DNA of 64,000 nucleotides from contig NZ_RBXA01000003.1 in NCBI RefSeq assembly GCF_003634755.1, forward strand, positions 62,001 to 126,000, in the 5' to 3' direction. Position numbers and translations under genes: made by a program. This stretch comes from Flavobacterium limicola (GTDB taxonomy: Bacteria; Bacteroidota; Bacteroidia; Flavobacteriales; Flavobacteriaceae). Below the pieces are notes generated by a model. That model was not told the DNA's origin and made no database searches. It saw nothing but the letters and a program-made list of their open reading frames with translations. Of the stretch, positions 17,804 to 26,784 are shown in pieces. Position 1 is the stretch's first letter; every line of letters begins with the position of its first letter.

Positions 17804-18817
17804 TTAATGTAAATTAATAAAGGTGTAAATAGCAAAGATTGATAATATGATAATAATTAGCACGAAGTTAATAAAAAATAGCAGACTGCTTTTTATAAAG
17901 GATATCAAGCGGGTTTCACCATAAAAACGATGATGTGCTGGATAGAAATAATAAATCATCCATCCAATACCAATAAAATTAATTACTATTTGTATGAAAG
18001 AAACGAGACTCGATTCTGAAAATGGTGTCAATCCTTTGTTAATTATAAACAATAACAAAAACAGCAATAACAAAAAGGAAAAGTAATGTAAGGTAAAAAT
18101 CCCATGATCAAAATAATACCAGCGTTTCTTATTGTGGAAAAGCCAGAGGAAAAGAGCAAAAATAGGCATGAATACAAAAAGTACTTTTGGTAAATTATGG
18201 GTAAAGGAGCTTATGAATTTTTCAATAATTTCGCTTTGTGTATTATTTTCTTTAACGATTTGGATTTTTTTATTCATCCAATAACTAATATCGGAAAGCT
18301 TTTCAGATTTAGGGGAATGCTTTTGAATAGAGTCTAATTGTTCTACAGATTCGTATCCAAAATTAAATAATTGAATATCTCCTTTTGTGTTAGTTAGGTT
18401 CTTTTTGATTGAATCATTTATGGATAAGGAATTCTGAAATGCTTTGCTTTTAGTGGTAATAATAGATTTCTTTTCAAGAGTTTTATCTGAAGAATTGTTG
18501 GCAGTAGGAAAAATGGCAATCAATAGAAAAGTGATAAAGCTTATAAAAATGTACAATCTGACCGGAGCCAAATAAGACAATCTTTTTCCGGAAAGGTATT
18601 CTTTGGTTAGCGCAGCAGGTTTGAATAAAAGATTTTTTATGGTGCGCCAAAAAGCGTTTTCATAATGTGTCAAGTCCTCAAAAAAGTGGATAAAGAGATG
18701 GTGAAACGTTTTTCGGGTATCGGTGTTTTCTTGTCCGCAATTAGGACAGAATCTATTTTCAACCACATACCTGCAATTGAGGCAGGTTTTGTCGGTCCTG
18801 ATTTTACTTTTTGACAT
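17804..18817 (-). CDS. DUF3667 membrane protein with N-terminal zinc ribbon
   Basis: A 337-residue protein of unknown function. The N-terminus is a zinc ribbon (CLNCRYVVENRFCPNCGQ), followed by the conserved block HHLFIHFFEDLTHYENAFWR and KPAALTKEYLSGKRLSYLAP that defines DUF3667. One membrane helix (about 85-105) precedes a soluble stretch, and four more helices fill the C-terminal 120 residues. The open frame reaches 14 codons further, to 18859, but that start would lie inside the loop of a 24-bp hairpin. The ATG at 18817 begins MSKSKIRTDKTCLNC as in the family and is preferred. It ends 3 bp before the M28 peptidase. The strong hairpin that abuts its start may control its expression. Confidence 0.8.
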   Translation of the reverse strand: MSKSKIRTDKTCLNCRYVVENRFCPNCGQENTDTRKTFHHLFIHFFEDLTHYENAFWRTIKNLLFKPAALTKEYLSGKRLSYLAPVRLYIFISFITFLLIAIFPTANNSSDKTLEKKSIITTKSKAFQNSLSINDSIKKNLTNTKGDIQLFNFGYESVEQLDSIQKHSPKSEKLSDISYWMNKKIQIVKENNTQSEIIEKFISSFTHNLPKVLFVFMPIFALFLWLFHNKKRWYYFDHGIFTLHYFSFLLLLFLLLFIINKGLTPFSESSLVSFIQIVINFIGIGWMIYYFYPAHHRFYGETRLISFIKSSLLFFINFVLIIIILSIFAIYTFINLH

Positions 18818-18827
18818 AAAAAAAAAT

Positions 18828-18893
18828 AGTATAAGTTCTAGATTTTTGTTAAATTTCAATTGATAAAACTAACAAAAATCTAGAACTTATACT
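18828..18893 (-). terminator. 24-bp perfect stem-loop between dienelactone hydrolase and DUF3667 genes
   Basis: Arms 18828-18851 and 18870-18893 are perfect reverse complements around an 18-base loop. On the minus strand the stem follows the stop of the dienelactone hydrolase gene by 27 bp and is followed by a run of nine T bases that ends directly at the DUF3667 ATG (18817). It should act as a terminator for the upstream gene and may also attenuate the downstream one. Confidence 0.75.
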
Positions 18894-18920
18894 GTTTTTG
18901 AAAAAAATATATTTTCTGAA

Positions 18921-19691
18921 TTATTTCAAAACTTCTTTTAAGAAAGAATTCATGCGTTCCCAAGAACGTTTGGCAGCTTTTTCATTGTATGCCGCACCTT
19001 TAGAATTATCATTTCCAGCTTCAGGATCTGTAAAAGCATGTACTGAATTAGCATAATAAATCATTTCCCAATCTGCTTTTGTGTCTCTCATTTCTTGTTG
19101 AAAAGCGGCTACTTCAGCAGCTGGAACATACGTGTCATCTGCACCGTGTAAAACCAAAATTTCTGCAGTGATTGGATTATTTACTCTTGCGGCATCACGA
19201 CCTAAACCACCGTGAAAAGAAACTGCACCTTTAATTTTCATTCCTGCTCTTGCCGCTTCAATAACACCAGTTCCTCCAAAACAATATCCTATCACAACAA
19301 TATTATCTGGATTTGCACCTGCTTTCACTAATTGATTTAATGCAAGCTGAATGCGTCTTTGGTAATCAGCCACATTATTTTTGTAAAAACTGGCTTGCTT
19401 TCCAGCTTCCTGAGTGTTTGTCGGGTAGTTTCCTTCTCCATAAATATCGGCCACAAACGCATAATATCCCATCTTTGACAACTTCTCAGCTGATTGTCTT
19501 GCGTGCGTATCTATTCCTTTCCAAGCTGGAAGTATTAAGATTCCAGGTTTAGTTTTGCTTCCTTTTTTCGGAGCAATTGACAATCCATTTAATTTTTGAT
19601 TTCCGTCTGTGTATTTTACTGCTTTCAATTGTGCAAAACCGCCATTGGAAAACAAAAGAAATCCTAATAAGGCAAAGAAAGTATTTTTCAT
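18921..19691 (-). CDS. Dienelactone hydrolase family protein, exported
   Basis: A 256-residue alpha/beta hydrolase with an N-terminal signal peptide (MKNTFFALLGFLLFSNGGFAQ). The catalytic triad of the dienelactone hydrolase family is visible: cysteine nucleophile in GYCFGGTG (about residue 136), aspartate in VLHGADDTYVP, and histidine in NSVHAFTDPEA. Exported members in Bacteroidota have no proven substrate, so the aromatic breakdown role of the family name should not be assumed. It is separated from the DUF3667 gene by the strong hairpin at 18828-18893. No other aromatic catabolism gene is nearby. Confidence 0.9.
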   Translation of the reverse strand: MKNTFFALLGFLLFSNGGFAQLKAVKYTDGNQKLNGLSIAPKKGSKTKPGILILPAWKGIDTHARQSAEKLSKMGYYAFVADIYGEGNYPTNTQEAGKQASFYKNNVADYQRRIQLALNQLVKAGANPDNIVVIGYCFGGTGVIEAARAGMKIKGAVSFHGGLGRDAARVNNPITAEILVLHGADDTYVPAAEVAAFQQEMRDTKADWEMIYYANSVHAFTDPEAGNDNSKGAAYNEKAAKRSWERMNSFLKEVLK

Positions 19692-19802
19692 ATTGTTTTT
19701 TTTATTTTTACAAATATCTCAATTAATTTATTCTGAAATTATAACTGTCATTTTTTTAATTGATAACAGTATTTTTAATTCTTATAATAAACCGAGGAGT
19801 TA

Positions 19803-22004
19803 TTACTCTCCCGGATGATAGGTTTTTTCGGCATTTTTTTGGACATCATCTTTGTAGAACAAAACGTCTTTTAACTGCCCTTTTCGATACATTTCAGCTT
19901 GGTCGTAAAAATGTTTAGATTTTGGATCACCACTGTTTCCGCCTGCAAGTATTGATTTTGCTTTTATCTTTGGTCCAAATTCGACTGCGCACACAAAACT
20001 GTTGCCGTTTGTTCCATAGCGTTTTTTAGTATCTTTTTGGTAATTGCTTTTATAAGCGGGTAAACTTCCCCAAAGTGCCGGTCCATAACCTATGGGCAAA
20101 CTTTCAAGAGCATCGTTATAAATCAGATTAATGTCGCCGGAAGTTCTTTGGAAACGATTGATTTCTCCCCAAGGAATTTGCCAGGTCCCAAATTTAATTT
20201 TCAAATCGTTGACCACCATTTGCAATTGCGGAATCAGTTGATCCGGAAAAGCATTTTTTGTAAAATTCATGGTGTTTTCCACTTGGTCGAGTTCTCCTTC
20301 ATCAGTATACACTTTTTGAATAATTGGATCTAATTTATAAGCCCATTCCACAGCCAGAGTTGTAGCCACAGAATTTTCCTTGGCGTAATAATCCCAATTT
20401 TTTAGTAGTGTTATCGGTTCTGAAAGTTCTGTGTAAAGTGGATCTTCAATGCTGATATTTTTCTCGAAACTAGAAATTAACGCTGGAATCAGAAATTCGA
20501 AAGCCGTCAGTTTCGTGTCATAACCGTCAGCAATTACTTTGTCTAAGGTATATTTATCACCTTTGCTCAATAATCGAACGGCATTTAATCCTCTAAAACT
20601 TTCTCCGTCCGGAGCCATGTACGGCACGTAATTTTCTTCTTTTGGACTGTTCTCACCTGCTACAGTGTAAGGTGTAGAATTGCAGTTTTGCAGCCAACCG
20701 TTTATTGGATTATAGGAATGTACCGTTTCTGAAACGTCGTGTAATCCTTTCCATTGTGTTGCCGGAGTTGTGCCGTCCATCACTTTTGACCAATTCAGTT
20801 TTTTGTCCCGAATAGGAACAAAATTTCCGTGCCAATACGCAATATTTCCTTCTTTGTCAGCGTAAACAGTATTATTTGATGTGTTTGCTTTCAAATCCAT
20901 TGCTGATTTATAGTCTGCAAAGCTTTTTGATTTTGTTCGTATCCAACTTTGTTCCAGACTTTTCATCGAACGATTATTCGATTTTAAGCTAATCCATTTT
21001 CCGTCTCTTTTGGCCATGATTGGACCGTGAATGGTAAAATAGGTATTAAATATTTTAGGAATTAATTTCCCGTTTTCCAAATATTTGATAGTTATTTTTT
21101 TCTCGATAATCGGAACTAACTTATTGTCGTATTCGTAAAATAATTTGTTGTTTTTGGTCACGATTTTTTCGGCATACATATCCGCTACATCCACATTTGA
21201 AGAGGTATGCATCCAGCCGCAATTCTCATTAAATCCTTGGTAAATGAAAAATTGTCCCCAAGTCACTGCTCCGTAAGCGTTCAATCCTTCTTCGCTGCTC
21301 ATTTGTATTTCTGGCCTATAATAAAAAGAAGTATGTGGATTAATGTATAAAATGGAGTTTCCCGATGCCGTTTTTGATGGAGCAATTGCAAAACCATTAG
21401 AACCTGTTTGCACGTCTTTTTCTCGTTCTATGTAGGCCACTTTATCGGTATTTCCAGAATAAAAAGCTTTCAATTCTCCGGTTGAAAGATCAGCGGTGCT
21501 TATGGCTCCAATACTTCCATCGGTCCAAAGCAACGGGAACCATGGTTCAAAACGAGTCAATAAAGCGGGCTTTACCTCGGGGTGATTGTGCAGGTAAAAG
21601 TTGATTCCGTCCGCATAACTGTTTAATAATTTTCTCAACCAAGGTGCCGCTTTTTTATAATCGGCTTTTGCCTCTTCGGCGTCCATCAAAAGTTTAATTT
21701 CTAGATCATTATACAAAACCGACTGTCCTTTGATTTCCGAAAGGCGTCCGATTTTTTCAATATAATTCATTTCTACCCGCTTGAAATCGTCTTCACATTG
21801 TGCGTATAACATTCCAAAAACGGCATCCGCATCGGTTTTTCCATATACGTGTGCAATTCCCCAATTGTCTCTGATAATGGTGACTTGTTGCGAGAGTTTT
21901 TTTAATCGTTCTATTTCTTGGCTTGATATTTTTTGTGAAAACATCGAGAAACTAAAACAAAAAACTAGGATTGTAAGTGGCAAATGGTTCTTGAAGTGCT
22001 TCAT
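19803..22004 (-). CDS. Penicillin acylase family protein, exported
   Basis: A 733-residue Ntn-hydrolase of family S45. It starts with a signal peptide (MKHFKNHLPLTILVFCFSFSMFSQ). An alpha-chain region (IIRDNWGIAHVYGKTDADAVFG, about 40-62) precedes the self-cleavage site QTGSNGFAIAP, whose serine (about residue 203) becomes the N-terminal nucleophile of the beta chain. The following GNSILYINPH and the later ANTSNNTVYADKEGNIAYWHGN are typical of the family. The enzyme should hydrolyse amide bonds such as those in N-acyl amino compounds. Acyl-homoserine lactones are possible substrates, but the window does not show it. An Lrp/AsnC gene ends 17 bp upstream on the same strand, so the two may be read together. 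Confidence 0.92.
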   Translation of the reverse strand: MKHFKNHLPLTILVFCFSFSMFSQKISSQEIERLKKLSQQVTIIRDNWGIAHVYGKTDADAVFGMLYAQCEDDFKRVEMNYIEKIGRLSEIKGQSVLYNDLEIKLLMDAEEAKADYKKAAPWLRKLLNSYADGINFYLHNHPEVKPALLTRFEPWFPLLWTDGSIGAISTADLSTGELKAFYSGNTDKVAYIEREKDVQTGSNGFAIAPSKTASGNSILYINPHTSFYYRPEIQMSSEEGLNAYGAVTWGQFFIYQGFNENCGWMHTSSNVDVADMYAEKIVTKNNKLFYEYDNKLVPIIEKKITIKYLENGKLIPKIFNTYFTIHGPIMAKRDGKWISLKSNNRSMKSLEQSWIRTKSKSFADYKSAMDLKANTSNNTVYADKEGNIAYWHGNFVPIRDKKLNWSKVMDGTTPATQWKGLHDVSETVHSYNPINGWLQNCNSTPYTVAGENSPKEENYVPYMAPDGESFRGLNAVRLLSKGDKYTLDKVIADGYDTKLTAFEFLIPALISSFEKNISIEDPLYTELSEPITLLKNWDYYAKENSVATTLAVEWAYKLDPIIQKVYTDEGELDQVENTMNFTKNAFPDQLIPQLQMVVNDLKIKFGTWQIPWGEINRFQRTSGDINLIYNDALESLPIGYGPALWGSLPAYKSNYQKDTKKRYGTNGNSFVCAVEFGPKIKAKSILAGGNSGDPKSKHFYDQAEMYRKGQLKDVLFYKDDVQKNAEKTYHPGE

Positions 22005-22021
22005 TTTTATGGAATATTATG

Positions 22022-22474
22022 TTAGAGACTTACATTTCTTTTGAAAGCACAACCCAATTCAATTATTGAATCCGTTTTGGCAATGCCGGGAATAGTATCA
22101 ATTTTTTCATAAAGAACTTTACGCATGTGTTCGTGGTCTTTGGCAATAATTTTTATGTAAAGGGTAAACGATCCGGTAATGTAATAACACTCGGTTATTT
22201 CCGGTATTTTTTTCAGTTCTTCAATAATCCTATCTGAATCCTGGTCTTTATTCAGCGTAATTCCTGTAAAAGATCCCCAATCATATCCTACCTTTTTTTC
22301 ATTGATTACAGGTTTTATTCCAGTAAGTATTCCTTGTTCCATTAATCTGTTGATGCGTTGATGCACCATGGTGTTTGATATTTTTAAGTTGGCAGCAATG
22401 GCTGAATAGGCCATTCTTCCGTCTTTCTCTAATTCTTTAATAATATTAATATCGAATTCGTCCAGTATTTCCAT
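22022..22474 (-). CDS. Lrp/AsnC-family transcriptional regulator
   Basis: A 150-residue regulator with an N-terminal helix-turn-helix (IIKELEKDGRMAYSAIAANL, then NTMVHQRINRL) and a C-terminal amino-acid-binding RAM domain (ITECYYITGSFTLYIKI). It is transcribed away from rocD and arginase across a 232-bp AT-rich gap that repeats ACTTATTTTTA-like stretches. Lrp-type proteins commonly sense an amino acid and control the neighbouring gene. Control of arginine or ornithine breakdown is therefore the simplest inference. It could also act on the penicillin acylase gene 17 bp downstream on the same strand. Confidence 0.9.
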   Translation of the reverse strand: MEILDEFDINIIKELEKDGRMAYSAIAANLKISNTMVHQRINRLMEQGILTGIKPVINEKKVGYDWGSFTGITLNKDQDSDRIIEELKKIPEITECYYITGSFTLYIKIIAKDHEHMRKVLYEKIDTIPGIAKTDSIIELGCAFKRNVSL

Positions 22475-22648
22475 ATTTGTTTAATTGTATGATTATGCTT
22501 TTTCTGTTTGTCTAAAAGTACTTATTTTTATTTATTTTTAAATTCATCTGTAAATTGAATTGTAAATTTAAAAATGACTTATTTTTAACCTAAATTAGAT
22601 AAATATTTTTAAATAAACACTTTTTAAAAGTCAAAATATTTATTTTTA

Positions 22649-22678
22649 TTGGTAAATTAAAAAAAAATAGTAATTTTG
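22649..22678 (+). promoter_or_regulatory. Promoter of the rocD-arginase operon
   Basis: TTG at 22649-22651 and TAATTTTG at 22671-22678, spaced 19 bases, fit the Bacteroidota consensus. Transcription would start near 22684, about 22 bases before the rocD ATG. The region between 22520 and 22660 holds repeated CTTATTTTTA-like stretches in both orientations, which are candidates for Lrp-family binding. Confidence 0.75.
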
Positions 22679-22706
22679 TTTTTTTAAACAGTAAATCTGA
22701 AACATC

Positions 22707-23990
22707 ATGACACATACAGAACAAAACCTTTCTTCAAAATCTGAAGCGTTGATAGCAAAAGAGAATCAATATGGTGCACACAATTACCATCCTTTACCTG
22801 TAGTTTTAGAAAGAGGTGAGGGCGTTTATGTATGGGATGTGGACGGAAAAAAATATTATGATTTTTTATCGGCATATTCAGCTGTAAATCAAGGACATTG
22901 TCATCCAAAAATTGTAGGCGCTATGATTAAACAAGCACAAACATTGACGTTGACGTCACGTGCTTTTCACAATGATCAATTAGGACCTTTTGAGGAATAT
23001 GTGACCAAGTATTTTGATTTTGATAAAGTGTTGCCAATGAATACTGGTGCAGAAGCTGTTGAGACTGCTTTGAAATTATGCAGAAAGTGGGCGTATGAGG
23101 TTAAAGGAATTCCTGAAAATCAAGCACAAATTATCGTTTGTGAAAACAATTTTCACGGAAGAACTACAACAATCATTTCATTTTCCAATGATGAAACTGC
23201 CCGTAAAAGCTTCGGACCATTCACAGCTGGATTTATTAAAATTCCATACGATGATGTCGAAGCATTGGAAAACGTTTTAAAATCAACCAAAAATATTGCT
23301 GGATTTTTAGTGGAACCTATTCAAGGTGAAGCAGGAGTTTATGTTCCGAGTGAAGGATATTTAGCAAAAGCCAAAGCACTTTGTGAAGCACATAATGTTT
23401 TATTTATTGCAGATGAAGTACAAACAGGAATCGCCAGAACCGGAAGATTATTAGCAACTTGTGGAAATTGCGATTGTAAAAAAGGATGTGAAAACAATCC
23501 TGAAGTAAAACCAGATATCTTAATCCTAGGGAAAGCAATTTCTGGTGGTGTATATCCTGTTTCGGCAGTTTTAGCGAATGATCACATTATGAATGTGATT
23601 AAACCAGGACAACACGGCTCTACTTTTGGCGGAAATCCAATAGCGGCTGCAGTTGCAATAGCTGCGCTTGAAGTGGTAAAAGAAGAAAATTTGGCGCAAA
23701 ATGCAGCTTACTTAGGTGAAGTTTTAAGAACGGGACTGAATGCCATTGCATCTAGAAATCCATTAATTACCTTGGTGAGAGGAAAAGGATTATTGAACGC
23801 CATAGTTGTCAACAGTGATGAAGAATCTGATTTGGCTTGGGATATTTGTATGAAATTCAGAGATTATGGATTATTGGCAAAACCAACACACGGAAATAAA
23901 ATTCGATTTGCGCCGCCATTAGTAATTACGGAATCTCAAATACACGAATGTTTGGCTATTATCGAGAGAGCATTAAACGATTTCAGATAA
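22707..23990 (+). CDS. rocD: Ornithine--oxo-acid aminotransferase
   Basis: A 427-residue PLP enzyme of class III that moves the delta-amino group of ornithine to 2-oxoglutarate, giving glutamate semialdehyde. The opening [31 protein letters not shown] is that of ornithine aminotransferases. Other marks are [14 protein letters not shown], the PLP aspartate in [14 protein letters not shown], and the Schiff-base lysine in ILGKAISGG (K276). Between them is a cysteine-rich insert, [10 protein letters not shown] (about 252-261), absent from bacillus and animal enzymes. The stop codon overlaps the arginase start (TAATG), so the two are translationally linked. Together they turn arginine into glutamate semialdehyde and urea. 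Confidence 0.95.
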   Translation: MTHTEQNLSSKSEALIAKENQYGAHNYHPLPVVLERGEGVYVWDVDGKKYYDFLSAYSAVNQGHCHPKIVGAMIKQAQTLTLTSRAFHNDQLGPFEEYVTKYFDFDKVLPMNTGAEAVETALKLCRKWAYEVKGIPENQAQIIVCENNFHGRTTTIISFSNDETARKSFGPFTAGFIKIPYDDVEALENVLKSTKNIAGFLVEPIQGEAGVYVPSEGYLAKAKALCEAHNVLFIADEVQTGIARTGRLLATCGNCDCKKGCENNPEVKPDILILGKAISGGVYPVSAVLANDHIMNVIKPGQHGSTFGGNPIAAAVAIAALEVVKEENLAQNAAYLGEVLRTGLNAIASRNPLITLVRGKGLLNAIVVNSDEESDLAWDICMKFRDYGLLAKPTHGNKIRFAPPLVITESQIHECLAIIERALNDFR

Positions 23991-24952
23991 TGGGAAAAAC
24001 AATAAAATTAATAAAGAACAGATCCGATATTGGGGCTGGAACAAGAGGATCAGACTTAGGAATTGATGCTATCGAAATTGCTGCAATTAATAAAAACAGC
24101 GATTATTTTAATCAATTTGAGTTTGAAGATGTAAAAACGCATAACGAATCCATATATGATAAAAATCGAAGTTCTTCTGCTAAAAGGATTGAGCACGTTG
24201 TGGAGCAATGCAACCGAGTTTGTAATGCAGTTAAGAAAAATATAGAGGGGAATTATTTTCCAATAGTATTGTCGGGAGATCATTCTTCGGCATTAGGAAC
24301 TTTAAGTGGTATAAAAGCAGCATATCCAGAGCAAAATATTGGTGTGTTTTGGATTGATGCACATGCTGATTTGCATTCGCCTTACACTTCGCCATCTGGA
24401 AATATTCACGGAATGCCATTGTCTGCAGCGCTTGGCGATGATAATTTGAGTTGTCAGAATAACGAAGTCCCTGCTGAAACACAGCAACATTGGGAGGGCA
24501 TGAAAAATATTGGCTATAACGGACCTAAAGTTTTAGCCGAAAATCTGATTTATTTTGGAGTTCGTGATACCGAGGAAGAGGAAGACAAGCAAATTGAAAA
24601 ATTGCATATCAAGAATTATAAAGTTGATGAAGTGCGTTATAGAGGATTGCAAACTTGTGTCGCTGAAGCTTTATCAAAACTCACGCATTGTGAAGTTTTG
24701 TATATTTCTTTTGATGTGGATTCCATGGATTGCGATATGATTTCCTATGGGACAGGAACACCAGTTCCAAAAGGTTTTGATCAATATGAAATCATAGCGA
24801 TTATCAATCAAATTATCCAAACTAAAAAAGTGGTTTGCATTGAATTTGTAGAAGTAAATCCATTATTGGATACTAAAGGAAATAAGATGGCAGAAACTGC
24901 TTTTGAGGTTTTAGAAGCCATAACTTCAGAACTTATTTTGCCTATCGAATAG
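23990..24952 (+). CDS. Arginase (ureohydrolase family)
   Basis: A 320-residue manganese enzyme that splits arginine into ornithine and urea. The metal-binding motifs of the ureohydrolase family are present: SGDHSSALG, WIDAHADLHSP and SFDVDSMD, with the substrate loop GNIHGMPL. An earlier in-frame ATG at 23948 lies inside rocD. The ATG at 23990, which overlaps the rocD stop, begins [20 protein letters not shown] and is the better start. Agmatinase and formimidoglutamase are relatives, but the pairing with ornithine aminotransferase makes arginase the best call. A terminator follows at 24971. Confidence 0.92.
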   Translation: MGKTIKLIKNRSDIGAGTRGSDLGIDAIEIAAINKNSDYFNQFEFEDVKTHNESIYDKNRSSSAKRIEHVVEQCNRVCNAVKKNIEGNYFPIVLSGDHSSALGTLSGIKAAYPEQNIGVFWIDAHADLHSPYTSPSGNIHGMPLSAALGDDNLSCQNNEVPAETQQHWEGMKNIGYNGPKVLAENLIYFGVRDTEEEEDKQIEKLHIKNYKVDEVRYRGLQTCVAEALSKLTHCEVLYISFDVDSMDCDMISYGTGTPVPKGFDQYEIIAIINQIIQTKKVVCIEFVEVNPLLDTKGNKMAETAFEVLEAITSELILPIE

Positions 24953-24970
24953 TTCCTGTAAAAAATTTGT

Positions 24971-25007
24971 AAAAGCCCGAAATCAATTTTAGATTCCGGG
25001 CTTTTTT
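24971..25007 (+). terminator. Terminator of the rocD-arginase operon
   Basis: AAAAGCCCG (24971-24979) pairs with CGGGCTTTT, with AATC/GATT pairing above one mismatch, followed by a T-run. It closes the operon 19 bp past the arginase stop. The remaining gap up to 25220 is AT-rich. A 64-codon open frame there runs through the promoter of the next gene and is not convincing. Confidence 0.8.
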
Positions 25008-25222
25008 AGTTACTAGATGTAAATAATAAGCAATGGTTATGAAATCAATATGATTCGATTTATTGTTGTTTCTAATTCATTTATCAGTTTACATTATTAT
25101 TGGTTTTCAAATGGTTTCAAAAAAGTAATTCAGTTCTTAAAAAAATTAACCATTTCTTGTCAAAACAAGGTATTTTTATCAAGAGATTATTGTTGTTTTT
25201 TAAAATTTAGTAAGTTAGAAAT

Positions 25223-25252
25223 TTTGCAACTTTACAAGTTTTAGTATCTTTG
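25223..25252 (+). promoter_or_regulatory. Promoter of HMG-CoA lyase gene, probably leaderless
   Basis: TTTG at 25223-25226 and TATCTTTG at 25245-25252, spaced 18 bases. Only seven bases separate the -7 box from the ATG at 25260, so the transcript should begin at or within a few bases of the start codon. Confidence 0.75.
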
Positions 25253-25259
25253 GCTTCCT

Positions 25260-26123
25260 ATGGAGCCAATAAAAATTATAGAATGTCCACGCGATGCTAT
25301 GCAAGGTATTAAACCATTTATTCCTACGGAAAGAAAAGTTGCTTACATTCAATCATTATTGCGTGTAGGTTTTGATAGTATTGATTTTGGGAGTTTTGTT
25401 TCGCCCAAAGCAATCCCGCAAATGCAGGATACAGCCGAAGTTTTGGCACGACTTGATTTGTCTCAAACCCGAAGCAAACTCTTAGCGATTATTGCTAATA
25501 CACAAGGGGCAACTCTGGCAGCAGTTCATCCTGAAATACGATATTTAGGTTTTCCATTTTCGATTTCTGAGAATTTCCAAATGCGGAATACCCACAAAAC
25601 CATAGCCGAATCATTAATCACTTTACAGGAAATTCTGGAAATTGCAGCTAAAAGCAACAAAGAAGTGGTGGCGTATTTATCAATGGGTTTTGGAAATCCA
25701 TACGGCGATCCTTGGAGCGTTGAAATAGTAGGAGAGTGGACTGAAAAATTGGCCATTATGGGAGTGAAGATCCTCTCACTTTCGGATACGGTGGGAAGTT
25801 CGACTCCTGATGTAATCTCGTATTTGTTTTCGAATTTGATTCCAAAATATCCCGAAATAGAATTTGGGGCGCACCTTCATACCACACCTGATAAATGGTT
25901 TGAGAAAATTGATGCTGCTTACAAAGCAGGATGCCGTCGATACGATGGTGCTATTCAAGGTTTTGGTGGTTGTCCAATGGCTACAGATGATCTTACGGGT
26001 AACATGCCTACGGAGAAATTATTGTCCTATTTTACGGCGCAAAAGGAATTTACAAATATGAGTCCAATGAGTTTCGAAAGCGCTTACAATGAGGCTTCAA
26101 TGTTGTTTGGGGAGTTCCATTAG
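25260..26123 (+). CDS. Hydroxymethylglutaryl-CoA lyase
   Basis: A 287-residue TIM-barrel enzyme of the DRE-TIM family that splits HMG-CoA into acetoacetate and acetyl-CoA, the last step of leucine breakdown. The opening IIECPRDAMQG (the arginine and aspartate of the metal and catalytic site), FGSFVSPKAIPQM, the histidine pair AHLHTT and the cysteine loop GFGGCPMA followed by TGNMPTEKLLSY are those of HMG-CoA lyase. The E2 gene at 61.9 kb could belong to the same amino acid breakdown route, but it is far away. The promoter places transcription start beside the ATG, so the mRNA is probably leaderless. Confidence 0.92.
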   Translation: MEPIKIIECPRDAMQGIKPFIPTERKVAYIQSLLRVGFDSIDFGSFVSPKAIPQMQDTAEVLARLDLSQTRSKLLAIIANTQGATLAAVHPEIRYLGFPFSISENFQMRNTHKTIAESLITLQEILEIAAKSNKEVVAYLSMGFGNPYGDPWSVEIVGEWTEKLAIMGVKILSLSDTVGSSTPDVISYLFSNLIPKYPEIEFGAHLHTTPDKWFEKIDAAYKAGCRRYDGAIQGFGGCPMATDDLTGNMPTEKLLSYFTAQKEFTNMSPMSFESAYNEASMLFGEFH

Positions 26124-26232
26124 AAATTAGATAAATGAAAATACAATTGAACTCATTACATTGTTGATACTAAGTTTAGTATTGATGCGTTGAGTATAAT
26201 ATCCACTAAAATTACTTTTAATTTATAAAATC

Positions 26233-26784
26233 ATGAAACTACCTGCTTTAAATAGAGTTGTAGGCCTATTAATTCTTCTATTATTTTCTTTTTCATGTGC
26301 AAGTGATTTAGATTATGATCAGGCGAATGATTTAAAACTGGAGCCTGTTTTTGTCGCTAATTTAGCGTATTTTGATGTTCCAGCAAATGGATTTGTTACT
26401 GATGGAGTAGAGCAAAGTGTCATTTTTGACACGCCAACCGTTGATGTGTTCAATGATGATTTTTTTAGAGATAATTTGAAAAAAGTAGAGTTTTTCTTTG
26501 AAATGGAAAACACCATAAATAGAGCTTATTCAGTAGATTTAGTATTTTTAGACAATAATAATCAACGGGTTCATGCTACTAATTTTACTGTCCCGGAATA
26601 CGCGGGCGCAGAAAATAAAGTGACCAAGACTGAAATATTCGAAAATGCCCAACTTGACTTATTAAAAAGAACTACAAAAATTGTTTTTACACTGACGATG
26701 TTGCCGGGTGCTCCATTGAATGAGAATAGTTCAGGTAGATTAAAATTGCGTTCAGGTGTAACCGCTTATTTAGTAGTAGAATGA
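26233..26784 (+). CDS. Hypothetical lipoprotein, paired with a DUF5723 protein
   Basis: A 183-residue protein with a lipoprotein signal (MNC-type lipobox FSFSC after a hydrophobic helix, cysteine near residue 22). The rest reads as a beta-rich soluble domain with no motif I recognise. Its stop codon overlaps the start of the next gene (ATGA), so the two are made together. A role with that outer-membrane-like partner, perhaps as a surface or periplasmic accessory, is an inference from this coupling only. Confidence 0.75.
   Translation: MKLPALNRVVGLLILLLFSFSCASDLDYDQANDLKLEPVFVANLAYFDVPANGFVTDGVEQSVIFDTPTVDVFNDDFFRDNLKKVEFFFEMENTINRAYSVDLVFLDNNNQRVHATNFTVPEYAGAENKVTKTEIFENAQLDLLKRTTKIVFTLTMLPGAPLNENSSGRLKLRSGVTAYLVVE

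Noticed and set aside
23948-23989. Earlier ATG for arginase
   Set aside because: It lies within rocD and adds 14 residues unlike the family. The overlapping ATG at 23990 fits both the family start and translational coupling.
25050-25244. 64-codon open frame before the HMG-CoA lyase gene
   Set aside because: It overlaps the HMG-CoA lyase promoter and has the look of AT-rich chance sequence, with no domain pattern and no clear ribosome site.
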